NCBI GenBank assembly: GCA_023450085.1
Contig: JAEXHI010000018.1
Coordinates: 1 to 64,000, forward strand
From: Bacteroidota bacterium
GTDB lineage: Bacteria; Bacteroidota; Bacteroidia; Sphingobacteriales; Sphingobacteriaceae
DNA: 64,000 bases
Direction of reading: 5' to 3'
A program made the position numbers and the translations under genes. Below are positions 8,631 to 18,134 of this stretch, piece by piece (within the stretch, counting starts at the first letter, position 1; each line of letters begins with the position of its first letter). The notes beneath the pieces are model-generated. The model was given only the letters and a program-made list of their open reading frames with translations. It was not told where the DNA came from and made no database searches.

Positions 8631-10745
8631 TTAATTGATTTGAAGCGCTAAGCGCAAATAGGCGCTACGTCCGTACGAGAGGTAACGAGTACGTAAATCA
8701 CCACTATAGTGCTCTTGTCCATCCGTTGGCGTAAAGTCAATTGTTTTTACGTTGGTAAGGTTACAAACACCTCCCGAAATTTCTACTTTATCCCCTAATA
8801 ATCGATAGCCAGCATTAATATCAAGCAAATGAAAAGCAGGTGCACGATTAAACACACGCTCAATATCTGGCGAGTTATTATTACGTTCAAAGGAATAAAT
8901 GGCTTGACTACCTACAAAATGATAAGCTGCCTGCAACCAGTAATTTTTATTTGGGCGATAAGCTACCAATGTATTAGCTTCTGCATGAAAGAGGTAGCGT
9001 CCATATCTTTCTTGGTCTGCAAAATCATTTCCTTTCAACGCATTTATTACTCCTCCTGCTCTTACCTCCCAAAGGTGATTTCGGTAATGAAAATCAACTT
9101 TGTTTTGCCAAATACTTCTTGAATTTAGGTTGGCATAGGAAAAGGCATCCTGTGTTGGGATTACATTAGGTACTGCATGCAGGGCAATCGCATTAGAAAG
9201 CCTACGGAATCCAGTGCCAAGGGTCATCTCTAAATGGTCCCGATCATTTTCTAAAATTTTGTTTAGCCAAGATAACATTACAACCTGTCCTTTTTCGGGC
9301 TTAAGTTTTGGATCTCCTACTAAACGATTGAAGTCATTTTCGAGATAGGTAAACAATTCCCTAAAATTGGGAAAACGATATACCCATTCGAGATTCAGCT
9401 GTATGCTATTTCTTCGGTTGGGCTTAAAGTTGGCTGCAAATGCACCGGATGGACGTATTGCCGAAAGCCCATTACTAGTCCAACGCATCCCACCTCGCAC
9501 CTCTAATTTAGGCTGGTAATGCCAGATAAGCTCCGTAAAGCCAGCCATTGATAGCACGGCACTGTCTATGGGTTTACTCAAAAACGTTCCAGGAGAAACG
9601 GCCACCCAGCCTTTGCTCCTATCCCATTCGGCCCCCAGTTTCCATTCTAATTGTTTTCCAAAGGCTTTGTCTAAAATCATGCGACCGTACTGTGTCTTTG
9701 TAGCATATAACTTAACCAGATCCTCGTTTGACAAGGCCTTGCCTGTGGCCACATCCGTTTGGCCAATACGACGTTGAAGCATCCCCTCCTGAAGGGAAAG
9801 GTCTATCGCAATTTTTGCATTCTGCCAAAATAGAAAGTCTCCATGCAAATGGTGTCGCTTGCGGGTATTCAAGTAACGGTAATCGGTTGCGGAGTAAATT
9901 GGCAGTGGTGTGGCACCATCAAATTCCTGCTGACTGTCGTGTCCATAAAAGTTAAGATCAGAACGATAGTGGCTATAGCTATAAAAAGCAGACCAATTGT
10001 CCTTTTGGTATTTTAACGATGCATCTCCGTTAAATGCTTTCAATGGCGACCATTCATAACCTCTTTGGTAAGTATAACCAGATACCGGTTGGCTACCCTG
10101 ATACTTGCCCCATAGCCCATTAAATACTGTTCGTGTGATACCTGCAGCAATCTCCCAATGTTCTCCTAAACCTTGATCAAACCGTAGGAACTGCGTATGT
10201 TTTCCTTTGGCCATATCTCCCGACTTCAAATTAAATTCCCTGCCCACCGATTCCGTTTGCAGAAAGGCTCGAATATGCGCCCCCTTCCTGATGGCATGCT
10301 GTATAGTGATAATATTCACAATACCCGCTAGGGTACCACTACCGTAAAGCACGCCTTGAGGCTCCATACTAATTTCTACGGCTTCAACATCATTTAGGGC
10401 AATGCCGCCAATATCCACCTGACCGCCAAACATATCAGCACCACCAACAGGTATGCCATCTACCAAAATCTTGAGATAGCGGCTGTTTAGGTCTAGCGAA
10501 CGCCCTTTAGCACCACCATCTGCAGGGAATTGTTCAGCCTCCATGCCCAATTCAAACTTCAACAGATCAGTTAATTGGGTATAGCCATATCTATTGATGG
10601 TTAACCTATCTATGACCTTCGTTCGTGCAAAAAGGGTGTCGGCTATGGATACTGATTTGGCAGCTGTTTGCTGCCCATAAGAGCTTATGGGCAGCGCAGC
10701 AATCACAAAAACAAAGAGGTACAGCAACAAAACTCGGAATAACAT
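8631..10745 (-). CDS. TonB-dependent outer-membrane receptor (HmuR-like position)
   Basis: 704 aa with a signal peptide ending SSYGQ, then a plug domain (about 35-150) containing NSRYLKILVDGIPVGG and VEAVEISMEPQGVLYGSGTLAGIVNII, and a C-terminal beta-barrel ending in an amphipathic strand (YLRLALQIN). It lacks an STN signalling domain, unlike the receptor upstream in the same block, so it is probably a pure transporter. It follows the HmuY-like lipoprotein, as hmuR follows hmuY in Porphyromonas gingivalis. Heme or an iron chelate is the likely substrate, by context only. Confidence 0.88.
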   Translation of the reverse strand: MLFRVLLLYLFVFVIAALPISSYGQQTAAKSVSIADTLFARTKVIDRLTINRYGYTQLTDLLKFELGMEAEQFPADGGAKGRSLDLNSRYLKILVDGIPVGGADMFGGQVDIGGIALNDVEAVEISMEPQGVLYGSGTLAGIVNIITIQHAIRKGAHIRAFLQTESVGREFNLKSGDMAKGKHTQFLRFDQGLGEHWEIAAGITRTVFNGLWGKYQGSQPVSGYTYQRGYEWSPLKAFNGDASLKYQKDNWSAFYSYSHYRSDLNFYGHDSQQEFDGATPLPIYSATDYRYLNTRKRHHLHGDFLFWQNAKIAIDLSLQEGMLQRRIGQTDVATGKALSNEDLVKLYATKTQYGRMILDKAFGKQLEWKLGAEWDRSKGWVAVSPGTFLSKPIDSAVLSMAGFTELIWHYQPKLEVRGGMRWTSNGLSAIRPSGAFAANFKPNRRNSIQLNLEWVYRFPNFRELFTYLENDFNRLVGDPKLKPEKGQVVMLSWLNKILENDRDHLEMTLGTGFRRLSNAIALHAVPNVIPTQDAFSYANLNSRSIWQNKVDFHYRNHLWEVRAGGVINALKGNDFADQERYGRYLFHAEANTLVAYRPNKNYWLQAAYHFVGSQAIYSFERNNNSPDIERVFNRAPAFHLLDINAGYRLLGDKVEISGGVCNLTNVKTIDFTPTDGQEHYSGDLRTRYLSYGRSAYLRLALQIN

Positions 10746-10782
10746 ATAGGGACAATTAATGGGATATCATTTCAACAGGAAA

Positions 10783-10807
10783 TCCAGACCATTCAAAATG
10801 GTCCGGA
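10783..10807 (-). other. Intercistronic hairpin between hmuY-like gene and TonB receptor
   Basis: On the minus strand an 11-bp stem forms with a 3-nt loop: TCCGGACCATT, loop, AATGGTCTGGA with one G-U pair. No T-run follows, so it is not a standard terminator. It could protect the mRNA 3' end of the abundant upstream lipoprotein or lower expression of the receptor. Confidence 0.6.
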
Positions 10808-10835
10808 CCTCCGACATCACAAATTTTTGATTTAA

Positions 10836-12140
10836 TTAGTTGGTTGCTATTTTGGTAAATCTATATTTCATACCATTGTTCACAGGGTTACTGGTTGTAC
10901 CGGTAGTTAGGTTATCAAACTTCAATTTATATACATCTCCATTTGGCAATTTGATCACATAGAAACGGTCAACAAAAATTCGATAGTTACCCATATCTAA
11001 GTATCTCCAGTATTGGCCAATCTCTTCTTCATTGGTACTGCTGAAATTAGCATCTACAATATCAGCAGCATTAAAGGCCACAAACTGACTTTCGATAGAA
11101 TTGGCAGAATTTAATGCCGGATCGCTACTACCAGAACCAGAGAAGTTAGGGTCAAACGGTCCAGGAGCACCCGCCGAAGAAGCGGTACTTTGTACACGGT
11201 ATACTTTTACGCCGCTGTTGTTGTTCAACACTACTCCTTTTACTGCAAAAGGATAGCTGCCGCCACCGTTCATGTAACGTTTCAAGGTCACTGCACTTAA
11301 GCCTAAGTTCCAATCTGAATTTTGAGGTTGAATGGTAGTGATACTTTGCTTTGCAAGATTGACAAAGGTATATTGATAGCTAGCATTTTTAGAGATATTT
11401 AACGTTGTTGGAGTGGCTGATGGATTTAAAAATGCCCATGTACCGCTTGATGTTCTAACTACTGGTTTGTATTGTAGGAAATACTGCAATGTACCGCCAT
11501 TCCAACGGTTGGCAGCCAACCAATACTCTACCGTTACCGCTGGCGTACCTGTAGTGTCTGGGTGAAGTTGAACCGGAGGTGTTTTGATTAAATAAACGCG
11601 ATTAGCAGGTAATGGCGTACCGATAACGAACTGATTGTCTCTATGAAAATCGAAAGTGCTCAAGTCGCCCATGCCCAAGGTACCGCCTGTAATCAGGTTA
11701 TAGGCTGCTTCTAACTTTGCATTTTGGCCAATAGCCGTAGTAATTTGTGTTTCACCCGAAATTAAAGAGGCTTGTGTAGTTACCGAGTAATTTAAGATCA
11801 CACGGTTTAGGGCTGAACCGTTCCAGAAAGCCAAGTTCCAAGCACTACGCAGAGTAGCGCGTCCCTTATCGGCAGTAGCACTGCTTATTTTTGTAAAATC
11901 AAACCACGCTTGGTGATTGTCAAAGCTGATCCCAGCATTACCTCCAGTAGCGCTTCCACTCACGGTATCTAGCACACTTGCATCTACAATTTTAGTACTT
12001 ATTGGTTCACTCACTGGTGTATAAGCAGTGGTTCGGTTATTTAGTGATAGTTTTTCATCAGCAATATCATTGTTCTTTTTACATCCAGTAGCGGCTGCCA
12101 AAGCCATTAGCCCTAACAGTGAAAGTTGTTTTTTATTCAT
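10836..12140 (-). CDS. HmuY-family heme-binding lipoprotein (hemophore-like)
   Basis: 434 aa. Lipobox AATGC with Cys20, so an envelope lipoprotein. The family hallmarks visible are the paired W-x-L motifs (SAWNLAFWNGS and SDWNLGLSAVT) and the C-terminal strand KLPNGDVYKLKFDNL, which resembles the closing HmuY strand. HmuY proteins bind heme and pass it to HmuR-type receptors. At 434 residues it is longer than P. gingivalis HmuY, so its binding residues need not be the same. It lies between an LRR lipoprotein and a TonB receptor in an ECF-sigma-controlled block. Family assignment is likely, heme specificity less so. Confidence 0.75.
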   Translation of the reverse strand: MNKKQLSLLGLMALAAATGCKKNNDIADEKLSLNNRTTAYTPVSEPISTKIVDASVLDTVSGSATGGNAGISFDNHQAWFDFTKISSATADKGRATLRSAWNLAFWNGSALNRVILNYSVTTQASLISGETQITTAIGQNAKLEAAYNLITGGTLGMGDLSTFDFHRDNQFVIGTPLPANRVYLIKTPPVQLHPDTTGTPAVTVEYWLAANRWNGGTLQYFLQYKPVVRTSSGTWAFLNPSATPTTLNISKNASYQYTFVNLAKQSITTIQPQNSDWNLGLSAVTLKRYMNGGGSYPFAVKGVVLNNNSGVKVYRVQSTASSAGAPGPFDPNFSGSGSSDPALNSANSIESQFVAFNAADIVDANFSSTNEEEIGQYWRYLDMGNYRIFVDRFYVIKLPNGDVYKLKFDNLTTGTTSNPVNNGMKYRFTKIATN

Positions 12141-12196
12141 TACGGTTAAAGATTTTAAGTTTTAATATTTATATATTGATTTATTGTGATGTCGAG

Positions 12197-13720
12197 TTAT
12201 TTGATAGCACGTTCCACTTCTTGTGGCACATAAAATCCACAGTTGTCACAACTGCCATCGCCAGGATCTTCCATGGCGTCTTGTGCTTTGGTCATGATTA
12301 GTTTCTTTAAGGGTTGCTTTACCACAGAGGAGCTGTAAACTAATCCTCCGGTAAGCTTATTGAAAGCGGAAATATCAAAGGTGCCAGTAGGGAAATTGAG
12401 GTCTGTAAAAGTGAAACGTTCCAATGCAGGTCTTAACTGATCTAGGTTGAGTAAATCGTTAATGGTGTGATCACGCCCAGCCACCGTAAACCTCGAAACG
12501 CCCAAATGTCTCAGATTCTTTATCAGGGCCAAGTCTATACCTGTTGGTAGGTCGAGCGTTCCCATCCCAAACGATTCCAATGCGGGACAGGAAATATCCA
12601 GTTTTTTGATCTTTACGAAAGTTTTACCGGTGATAAAGGCATCTCCATTAGGACCGCTCAATATCAGTTGCGAATAATTATATTCATCTACCTTTCCTCC
12701 AAAACCGGACAGCTTCACTTCATCTATTTCTCGGTTGCTTTCCGAACCCAATATCAAAGGGAAGCTTTTAATTTCTTTAGCCTCAATTACTAAACGCTTG
12801 ATTAGCGGCAAGGTATTGTTTCCTTGAGCATCACCACCAAAGGTAACTTCTGTTAAGTGCTGCTTGTTAGGCAATAGTACAGTGGTTAGTTTATTGGCGA
12901 TAGTTCCAGCCACGTAAAGCTTTTTTAACAAAGGATAGCTATTAGAAAAATCCATTACCTGTCCCCAGTCTCCCGCCTCAAGTCGCAGTTCTTTCAGATT
13001 GGTAAGGGCATCAATCTTCAAACCGCTTTTCCAACGTATAGATAGCTTTTCTAATTTAGTTAAACTGTTAAGGTCTACGCCATCCTCCAAAATCACAGTG
13101 GCCAGTACCCTAAGTCCCTTAAAGGTTTTAACTACGCTCAAGGGAATATAGGGGTGGTTGGCAGAGCTGCCCGGAACAGTCAGACTATCTACTCGTTCAA
13201 TATCTGAACGGAGAAAACGGTTCTTGTTTCCAGCTACGGGCTTAATATCATAGTTCTTCAATAAATAGTTACCAAGGGAATATTCCGTAGAGACAATCCA
13301 TTCTGGATATTCGTACTCTTCTTTGCCATAATTGGTTTTTGCAGACTCCAGCTCTTGTTTTAATTTGGCCTTCCGTGGCAACTGATCAGTAATCTGGGCC
13401 AATTTAGCTTCCAGCGTGCCGTACAGTTCGTTAAAGTTGACATCTGGATCGGTCTTTAGTTTTTCTAGTACCGGTAAAAAGTCTTTCAAAATCTTTACAC
13501 CATCAAGCATAGCCGTCAGCTTGGTTCCCACAGCGCTATTGTCCACCTTTTCCAAAAGACGTTCAAGAGAGGCAATGTCTTCTGTTTTGATCGCGGCCTG
13601 CTCAGAAACTTCGAGGATTCGTTTTTCTGTGAGCTGGTTATAGTCTATACTCTCCGTTTTTTCCTTCTTACAGGCGAAGAAAACCAACATTAAAAAGAAG
13701 GGCAAGTAAATTCGTTTCAT
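12197..13720 (-). CDS. Leucine-rich-repeat lipoprotein with C-terminal CxxC motif
   Basis: 507 aa from ATG 13718-13720; the frame extends upstream to 13783, but the chosen start gives a lipoprotein signal (MKRIYLPFFLMLVFFAC, Cys17) and clears the receptor gene by 19 bp. Residues about 30-130 are helical and charged (possible coiled coil). The middle has irregular leucine-rich repeats such as LEKLSIRWKSGLKIDALTNL and LKKLDISCPALESF-like segments. The tail carries CDNC (motif GSCDNCGFY) about 18 residues before the end. I do not recognise a named family. Position between an STN-receptor and an HmuY-like protein suggests a surface accessory for binding hemoproteins or metal. Confidence 0.75.
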   Translation of the reverse strand: MKRIYLPFFLMLVFFACKKEKTESIDYNQLTEKRILEVSEQAAIKTEDIASLERLLEKVDNSAVGTKLTAMLDGVKILKDFLPVLEKLKTDPDVNFNELYGTLEAKLAQITDQLPRKAKLKQELESAKTNYGKEEYEYPEWIVSTEYSLGNYLLKNYDIKPVAGNKNRFLRSDIERVDSLTVPGSSANHPYIPLSVVKTFKGLRVLATVILEDGVDLNSLTKLEKLSIRWKSGLKIDALTNLKELRLEAGDWGQVMDFSNSYPLLKKLYVAGTIANKLTTVLLPNKQHLTEVTFGGDAQGNNTLPLIKRLVIEAKEIKSFPLILGSESNREIDEVKLSGFGGKVDEYNYSQLILSGPNGDAFITGKTFVKIKKLDISCPALESFGMGTLDLPTGIDLALIKNLRHLGVSRFTVAGRDHTINDLLNLDQLRPALERFTFTDLNFPTGTFDISAFNKLTGGLVYSSSVVKQPLKKLIMTKAQDAMEDPGDGSCDNCGFYVPQEVERAIK

Positions 13721-13739
13721 TGTATTTGATCTAGTTTTT

Positions 13740-16331
13740 TTATAAAATATGGTAGGATAATTTGAGGAAATAACTGCGTCCATAGTATAGGCGTAGGGTG
13801 CGCATGGTATAGTGGATGTTATCAGGTTTGTTAACGGGCGTGTAATTGATGTCCCTTACGTCGAACAGGTTCCGCACGCCTACCCTAATGTCCAGTTTCT
13901 TTGAAAAGATGCTTTTCGCGAAATTAAAATCGAAATTATGGTAGGGATCTGTTTCGTTAAGCACCTTTACAAAACCAGTGGATTGGTAATTGGCATCGGT
14001 GCCAGTACTTACGAATACATAAAGCGGCTGCTTGCCCACATATCTATAGAACAAGGCCACTCTAAAGTCTAAAGGAAGTACATAAGCTACCTGTCCAGTG
14101 GCCTGTGTATTCAACAGAAATTTTTGATATTGACCTACCGAGGCATTATCATCTCCACGGTAGCCCAAAATAGAACCTGCTAAGGCAATATTGAACTTAT
14201 CAGACACCAAATTGATGTTTAACTGGTTCAATAGGCCGTTATACACATTCTCATTGGTAAATGTATTTCTACCTGTCAAACTATTTTGACCAGGTACGCG
14301 ATAGGTAATTGGCACAATGCGATCCTTAATATGCTGGTACATGGTGCTCACACTAGCTTCTAAGTTGAGATTTTCTGATAGCGCTCTTTTATAGCTGTAT
14401 TGTAGCTCGGCAGATTTTCCATACTCTGGTCTTAGATCAGGGTTGCCACGATAATCATGCGTACTGTTCACAAACCAAGAATAGAGCTCTTCATAATTGG
14501 GGAAACGGGTAGAAGTTCCCACAATCAATCGCAGGTCATGATGTTGATTAAAACTATAACGTGTAGTGATCGATTCATTGGTACGCATTTTCAATCGATT
14601 GTTATAATTCAATCGGAAACCTGGTCTAACCATCAACTTTTCAGTAGCGTGCCATTCGGCAGAAGTATAGGCTGCTCCTGTAAAAAGCGTTTGTTGGATT
14701 GGCGTACTTAAGGAAACATCATTAAACCAATTGGTGTACCCTTGATTCCCTGTGGTATTATCCATTTCAAATCCTATATTGTAATCAAGAACAGCCGGAA
14801 TGATCGGTTTTACCAAAGTACCCTTGCCATAAAACCCACGTGATTGATAGTATTTCTGCCAATCGGAAGCCTGCAGTCGTTCGCTGCCAGGAATACCATT
14901 AGCTTTATCCAGCACTGAATTATCGAACAGATTGATGGCTTGCCTACGTTGTTCAAGCCCATTTTTCTGTAGCGACAGGTCTAGGGAGTAATAGCTATCC
15001 TTCCAAAAATCGCCACGTATACTTAAATGATGGTTATATCTGGTCGTACGATAATCGTTATTAACGGAAGCATTGACCACAATCCGTTCATCCTTTAGTA
15101 AAAAACCTTGAGCAGTATGATTGTAATTGGTCAGACTGGAAGAAAAGTAGTTGAAATTATAATAAACATTAAAGTGTTTTTGGACCAGAGAGATATAGGC
15201 ATTACCGTTCAATGATGACTTTGGCGACCATTCATAGCCTCTTTTTTCAAATGGGAATTCGCCTATAGGCTCAGCGATAATCCCTGCACCTTGAAATTCT
15301 CCTCGATATCCCTTGAACTCGTCTCTTGAAACCGATCCACCAATAGAGAGGTTTTCCCTTAACTTATGAGCAATATTTAACCGTTGCAAATGCCTTCCCT
15401 TTCCTTCCTTACCACTAAGCAGGTTATATTCGTTTCGGGCACTTTCTTCTTGTATTTCCAAAGTAAGGTCGGTTTTATTACGTGCCGTTTTTTTGGTAAT
15501 AATATTGATCACCCCAGCAATGCTATTGGCCCCGTACTCTACTCCCATGGCGCCTTTCACAATCTCTACACGTTCCACATCATCCAGACTGATGGTACTC
15601 AGGTCAACATCACTCCCCATATTTTCGTCACCAGCCACGGGGATGTTGTTCATTAAAATTTTAACATACTGGCTGTTCAGGCCCAATACTCTCAATTTGG
15701 CACGACCCGTTCCCGACTGGTTCTCAATTTCGAGGTTGAGTTGTTGTTTGAGCAGTTCGGCCATATTACTTACAGCCATATTCTGGATCTGCTGCTTGTC
15801 AATTACTTCGATTCTATAGATGGATTTATTGATGGACTGCGGACGGTATTGGCCAGTAATCACCACCTGTCCCAATGCTATCGTTTCGGAACGTTGTGAA
15901 GTGTCGAGCTTTGAACTAGGTTTCTCCTTAACAAGGCCAGACTTTTTTAATGGCCGGAGATGAACAATGTTCCCTTGCTGATGGAGCACCTCTATCGACG
16001 TTCCAACGATATTCTTCAATATGACCCGTAACGGGGTTTGACTATAATTGAGATTTACGATTCGGTCACTTTTAAGCAGGTCATCTGAATAGGCGAAAAC
16101 ACAGTTCGCTTTTTTACCTAGTTCTTCAAGGGCTTTTGCAAGGGTAAGGTGATTTGCTTTAATCGTAATCTTTTGGGAAAGCAGGTTATTTACCTGTCCA
16201 AAAAGTGGGGAACTGCATATCAGGAAAATAGCGATGAGTAGCTTAATAGGGTCCGTTAGCGCCAGATTTTTTTTAAGGTACGTGCGCACGCGAACACCGG
16301 TAGTTTTGCTACCTTTGTAAAAATGGTTCAT
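13740..16331 (-). CDS. STN-domain TonB-dependent receptor/transducer (FecA type)
   Basis: 863 aa. After a signal peptide (to about residue 46, LFGQ) comes an STN domain (about 52-130: ITIKANHLTLAKALEELGKK, then TPLRVILKNIV). A linker leads to a TonB-box-like region (GQVVITGQYR), a plug domain (about 165-285, with VERVEIVKGAMGVEYGANSI) and a long barrel. In the Fec system the STN domain contacts FecR and signals ligand binding. Directly upstream are FecR and the ECF sigma factor, so this is the sensing receptor of the block. Plug sequence is clearly related to the second receptor, suggesting duplication and specialisation. Confidence 0.92.
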   Translation of the reverse strand: MNHFYKGSKTTGVRVRTYLKKNLALTDPIKLLIAIFLICSSPLFGQVNNLLSQKITIKANHLTLAKALEELGKKANCVFAYSDDLLKSDRIVNLNYSQTPLRVILKNIVGTSIEVLHQQGNIVHLRPLKKSGLVKEKPSSKLDTSQRSETIALGQVVITGQYRPQSINKSIYRIEVIDKQQIQNMAVSNMAELLKQQLNLEIENQSGTGRAKLRVLGLNSQYVKILMNNIPVAGDENMGSDVDLSTISLDDVERVEIVKGAMGVEYGANSIAGVINIITKKTARNKTDLTLEIQEESARNEYNLLSGKEGKGRHLQRLNIAHKLRENLSIGGSVSRDEFKGYRGEFQGAGIIAEPIGEFPFEKRGYEWSPKSSLNGNAYISLVQKHFNVYYNFNYFSSSLTNYNHTAQGFLLKDERIVVNASVNNDYRTTRYNHHLSIRGDFWKDSYYSLDLSLQKNGLEQRRQAINLFDNSVLDKANGIPGSERLQASDWQKYYQSRGFYGKGTLVKPIIPAVLDYNIGFEMDNTTGNQGYTNWFNDVSLSTPIQQTLFTGAAYTSAEWHATEKLMVRPGFRLNYNNRLKMRTNESITTRYSFNQHHDLRLIVGTSTRFPNYEELYSWFVNSTHDYRGNPDLRPEYGKSAELQYSYKRALSENLNLEASVSTMYQHIKDRIVPITYRVPGQNSLTGRNTFTNENVYNGLLNQLNINLVSDKFNIALAGSILGYRGDDNASVGQYQKFLLNTQATGQVAYVLPLDFRVALFYRYVGKQPLYVFVSTGTDANYQSTGFVKVLNETDPYHNFDFNFAKSIFSKKLDIRVGVRNLFDVRDINYTPVNKPDNIHYTMRTLRLYYGRSYFLKLSYHIL

Positions 16332-16350
16332 ATTTCTTGTGATTCATTTC

Positions 16351-16385
16351 GCCACGGTGATCTGTTTGGCGACGAGCGCCGTGGC
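16351..16385 (-). other. Intercistronic hairpin between fecR-like and receptor genes
   Basis: Arms GCCACGG (16351-16357) and CCGTGGC (16379-16385). A shorter inner stem GGCG/CGCC overlaps the base of the outer one, so two foldings could compete. It lies 20 bp before the receptor start and has no T-run. Confidence 0.5.
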
Positions 16386-16405
16386 ATTTTCTTTCTGTTT
16401 CTTAT

Positions 16406-17404
16406 TTATCTGATAATGTTAATTGTTCTGTTTTCTTTGTTAACGGTGTATTTAAATCCTAATACAAAGCCCATACTGGTGAGCAACTGATTAAGCTCCG
16501 GTCGGTAATAAGAACCTGTGTAGCGTAACTTTGCTAGGTTATTGTCTTTCCATTGGATATCTACATTGTACCAACGCTCTATCTTTAAGGCTGCATCTGC
16601 AAACGTTTCTCCTCTAAAAGCTAACACACCATCTTTCCACGCCCATGCCCTATCCGTTGAAGCAGTATCAAGTTCATTAACCTTGATTTCGTTGGTGGCT
16701 TTATCATAACTACCTGATTGACCACCGAGCAAAATAACCCCATCATGTCCCTTAGCGACTTGCGAAAAGCGAACTTTACCTTCCATTACGCTTACCTCAA
16801 CTTTTGCTTGTTGCTCATAGGATTTTACATTAAATGCCGTGCCCAATACACGAATTTGGGTGTGATGAGCACCTGTGATAATAAAAGGATGTGCTTTGTC
16901 TGGCTTCACTTTAAAATAGCCCTCTCCAATCAAGCTTACTTTACGGCAAGAGTCAACAAACTGTTCGGGATACCTCAGTACAGAACCTGCATTCAAGAAT
17001 ACAAGGGTTCCGTCAGGCAATGTTAATTCCTTTCTTTGACCTTTGGGAACAACCAGTTCTTTGAGCGCTATCTTTTCCCATTCTGGTTTGGAAGAGGCAC
17101 GTTTAGACCAATATATCGCCGCAATAAATACTACAGCGAATACCGCGGCTACTTTAAGCACAGGTAGGTAAAGCTTTAGTCCTTTGTTTTCTCGTTTAGT
17201 CTGGTCAAGATTCACACCTGTCCTATCGCTCAAAAACTGTCTAATATTTTTATCAGCAGCAACTTTTACTTCGCCTGTAGTTGGCAAATGAGCAACGTCT
17301 CCCAGATCTTCGCCGCCCTGAAGCCAGTCAGCAATCTGCTGCTCCTCCTCAGGCGTGCATAAACCTAGGTGATATCGTTCAAGTATTTCGGGTGTGACAT
17401 TCAT
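16406..17404 (-). CDS. FecR-family anti-sigma factor
   Basis: 332 aa. A cytoplasmic N-terminus (1-79) with the anti-sigma pattern RYHLGLCTPEEEQQIADWL is followed by one membrane helix (about 80-99). A periplasmic FecR domain follows (VVPKGQRKELTLPDGTLVFL, then GEGYFKVKPDKAHPFII). The C-terminus (WYNVDIQWKDN..., then LNQLLTSM) matches the DUF4974-type tail common in Bacteroidota FecR proteins. It should hold the sigma factor encoded upstream and be released by contact with the STN receptor encoded 74 bp downstream. Confidence 0.93.
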   Translation of the reverse strand: MNVTPEILERYHLGLCTPEEEQQIADWLQGGEDLGDVAHLPTTGEVKVAADKNIRQFLSDRTGVNLDQTKRENKGLKLYLPVLKVAAVFAVVFIAAIYWSKRASSKPEWEKIALKELVVPKGQRKELTLPDGTLVFLNAGSVLRYPEQFVDSCRKVSLIGEGYFKVKPDKAHPFIITGAHHTQIRVLGTAFNVKSYEQQAKVEVSVMEGKVRFSQVAKGHDGVILLGGQSGSYDKATNEIKVNELDTASTDRAWAWKDGVLAFRGETFADAALKIERWYNVDIQWKDNNLAKLRYTGSYYRPELNQLLTSMGFVLGFKYTVNKENRTINIIR

Positions 17405-17590
17405 TTTTCTTGCTGCTACAATAACAATACGTGAAAACGATCTCCAACCCTTAGTCTAAAAACATAAAATTTATTAAAACACTAAAAATCAAAAACTTAA
17501 TTTTAAAATTATTTTAACACGAATAGCTAGGTACACAGATGATCAGAAAGAACTGACAGTGTCTATCAACAACTATAGACGGTTGTTTAG

Positions 17591-18091
17591 CTAGGAAAGC
17601 ATCGTAATTTTGGTACGGATATAAAATAGCGCTTTGGTAATATGCTGCTCTACCGTTTTCTCAGAAATGGAAAGTTTGATGGCAATTTCTTTATTGCTCA
17701 TACATTCTTCGCGACTTAAACGATAAACTTCTCGGCAACGACAGGGCAATCCATCAATTACCTGCCCTAAAGTTTTTTTCAGTTCGTTAAATGCCACTTC
17801 ATTCTCGGTGAAACAGGAACCTTCACAGGCGTTAACCCGCATTTGGTCTAAAGAGAGTTGCTTTTTGGCCTGTTGGCGATAATGATCAAACACTCTGTTT
17901 TTCACCGCCTTGTATAGATAAGCCTTGATATCGCCCTCGGTAACGAAAGTATCTAAACGTTCCCATATAGATAGGAACACCTCCTGAACAATCCCTTCTG
18001 CTTTGTATGCATCCTTACAATAGTGGATACCGAAGTCAAATAACTCCTCCCAGTATTGGTTATAAATGTATTCAAAGCTCTTGCGATCCAT
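17591..18091 (-). CDS. ECF sigma-70 factor, FecI-like
   Basis: 166 aa from ATG 18089-18091. A TTG 33 bp upstream keeps the frame but overlaps the -7 box, so the ATG is preferred. Region 2 reads FEYIYNQYWEELFDFGIHYC...AEGIVQEVFLSIWE; region 4 reads LPCRCREVYRLSREECMSNK followed by a helix-turn-helix SISEKTVEQHITKAL. It is a Bacteroidota expansion-type ECF sigma factor. With FecR downstream and the STN receptor next, it forms a complete cell-surface signalling cascade. A Fur-like palindrome overlaps its own promoter, so iron should gate the whole cascade. Confidence 0.93.
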   Translation of the reverse strand: MDRKSFEYIYNQYWEELFDFGIHYCKDAYKAEGIVQEVFLSIWERLDTFVTEGDIKAYLYKAVKNRVFDHYRQQAKKQLSLDQMRVNACEGSCFTENEVAFNELKKTLGQVIDGLPCRCREVYRLSREECMSNKEIAIKLSISEKTVEQHITKALFYIRTKITMLS

Positions 18092-18121
18092 TGCGTATTT
18101 GATTACGATAATTACGGTCTT

Positions 18122-18129
18122 CAAATATA
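18122..18129 (-). promoter_or_regulatory. -7 element of the ECF sigma gene
   Basis: On the minus strand TATATTTG matches TAnnTTTG exactly, 30 bp upstream of the ATG. The palindrome 18135-18159 occupies the stretch between this box and the -33 region. Confidence 0.7.
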
Positions 18130-18134
18130 GCGCA

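Noticed and set aside
18092..18124. TTG start giving a sigma factor 11 residues longer
   Set aside because: The TTG overlaps the -7 box TATATTTG, so it would lie upstream of the transcript.
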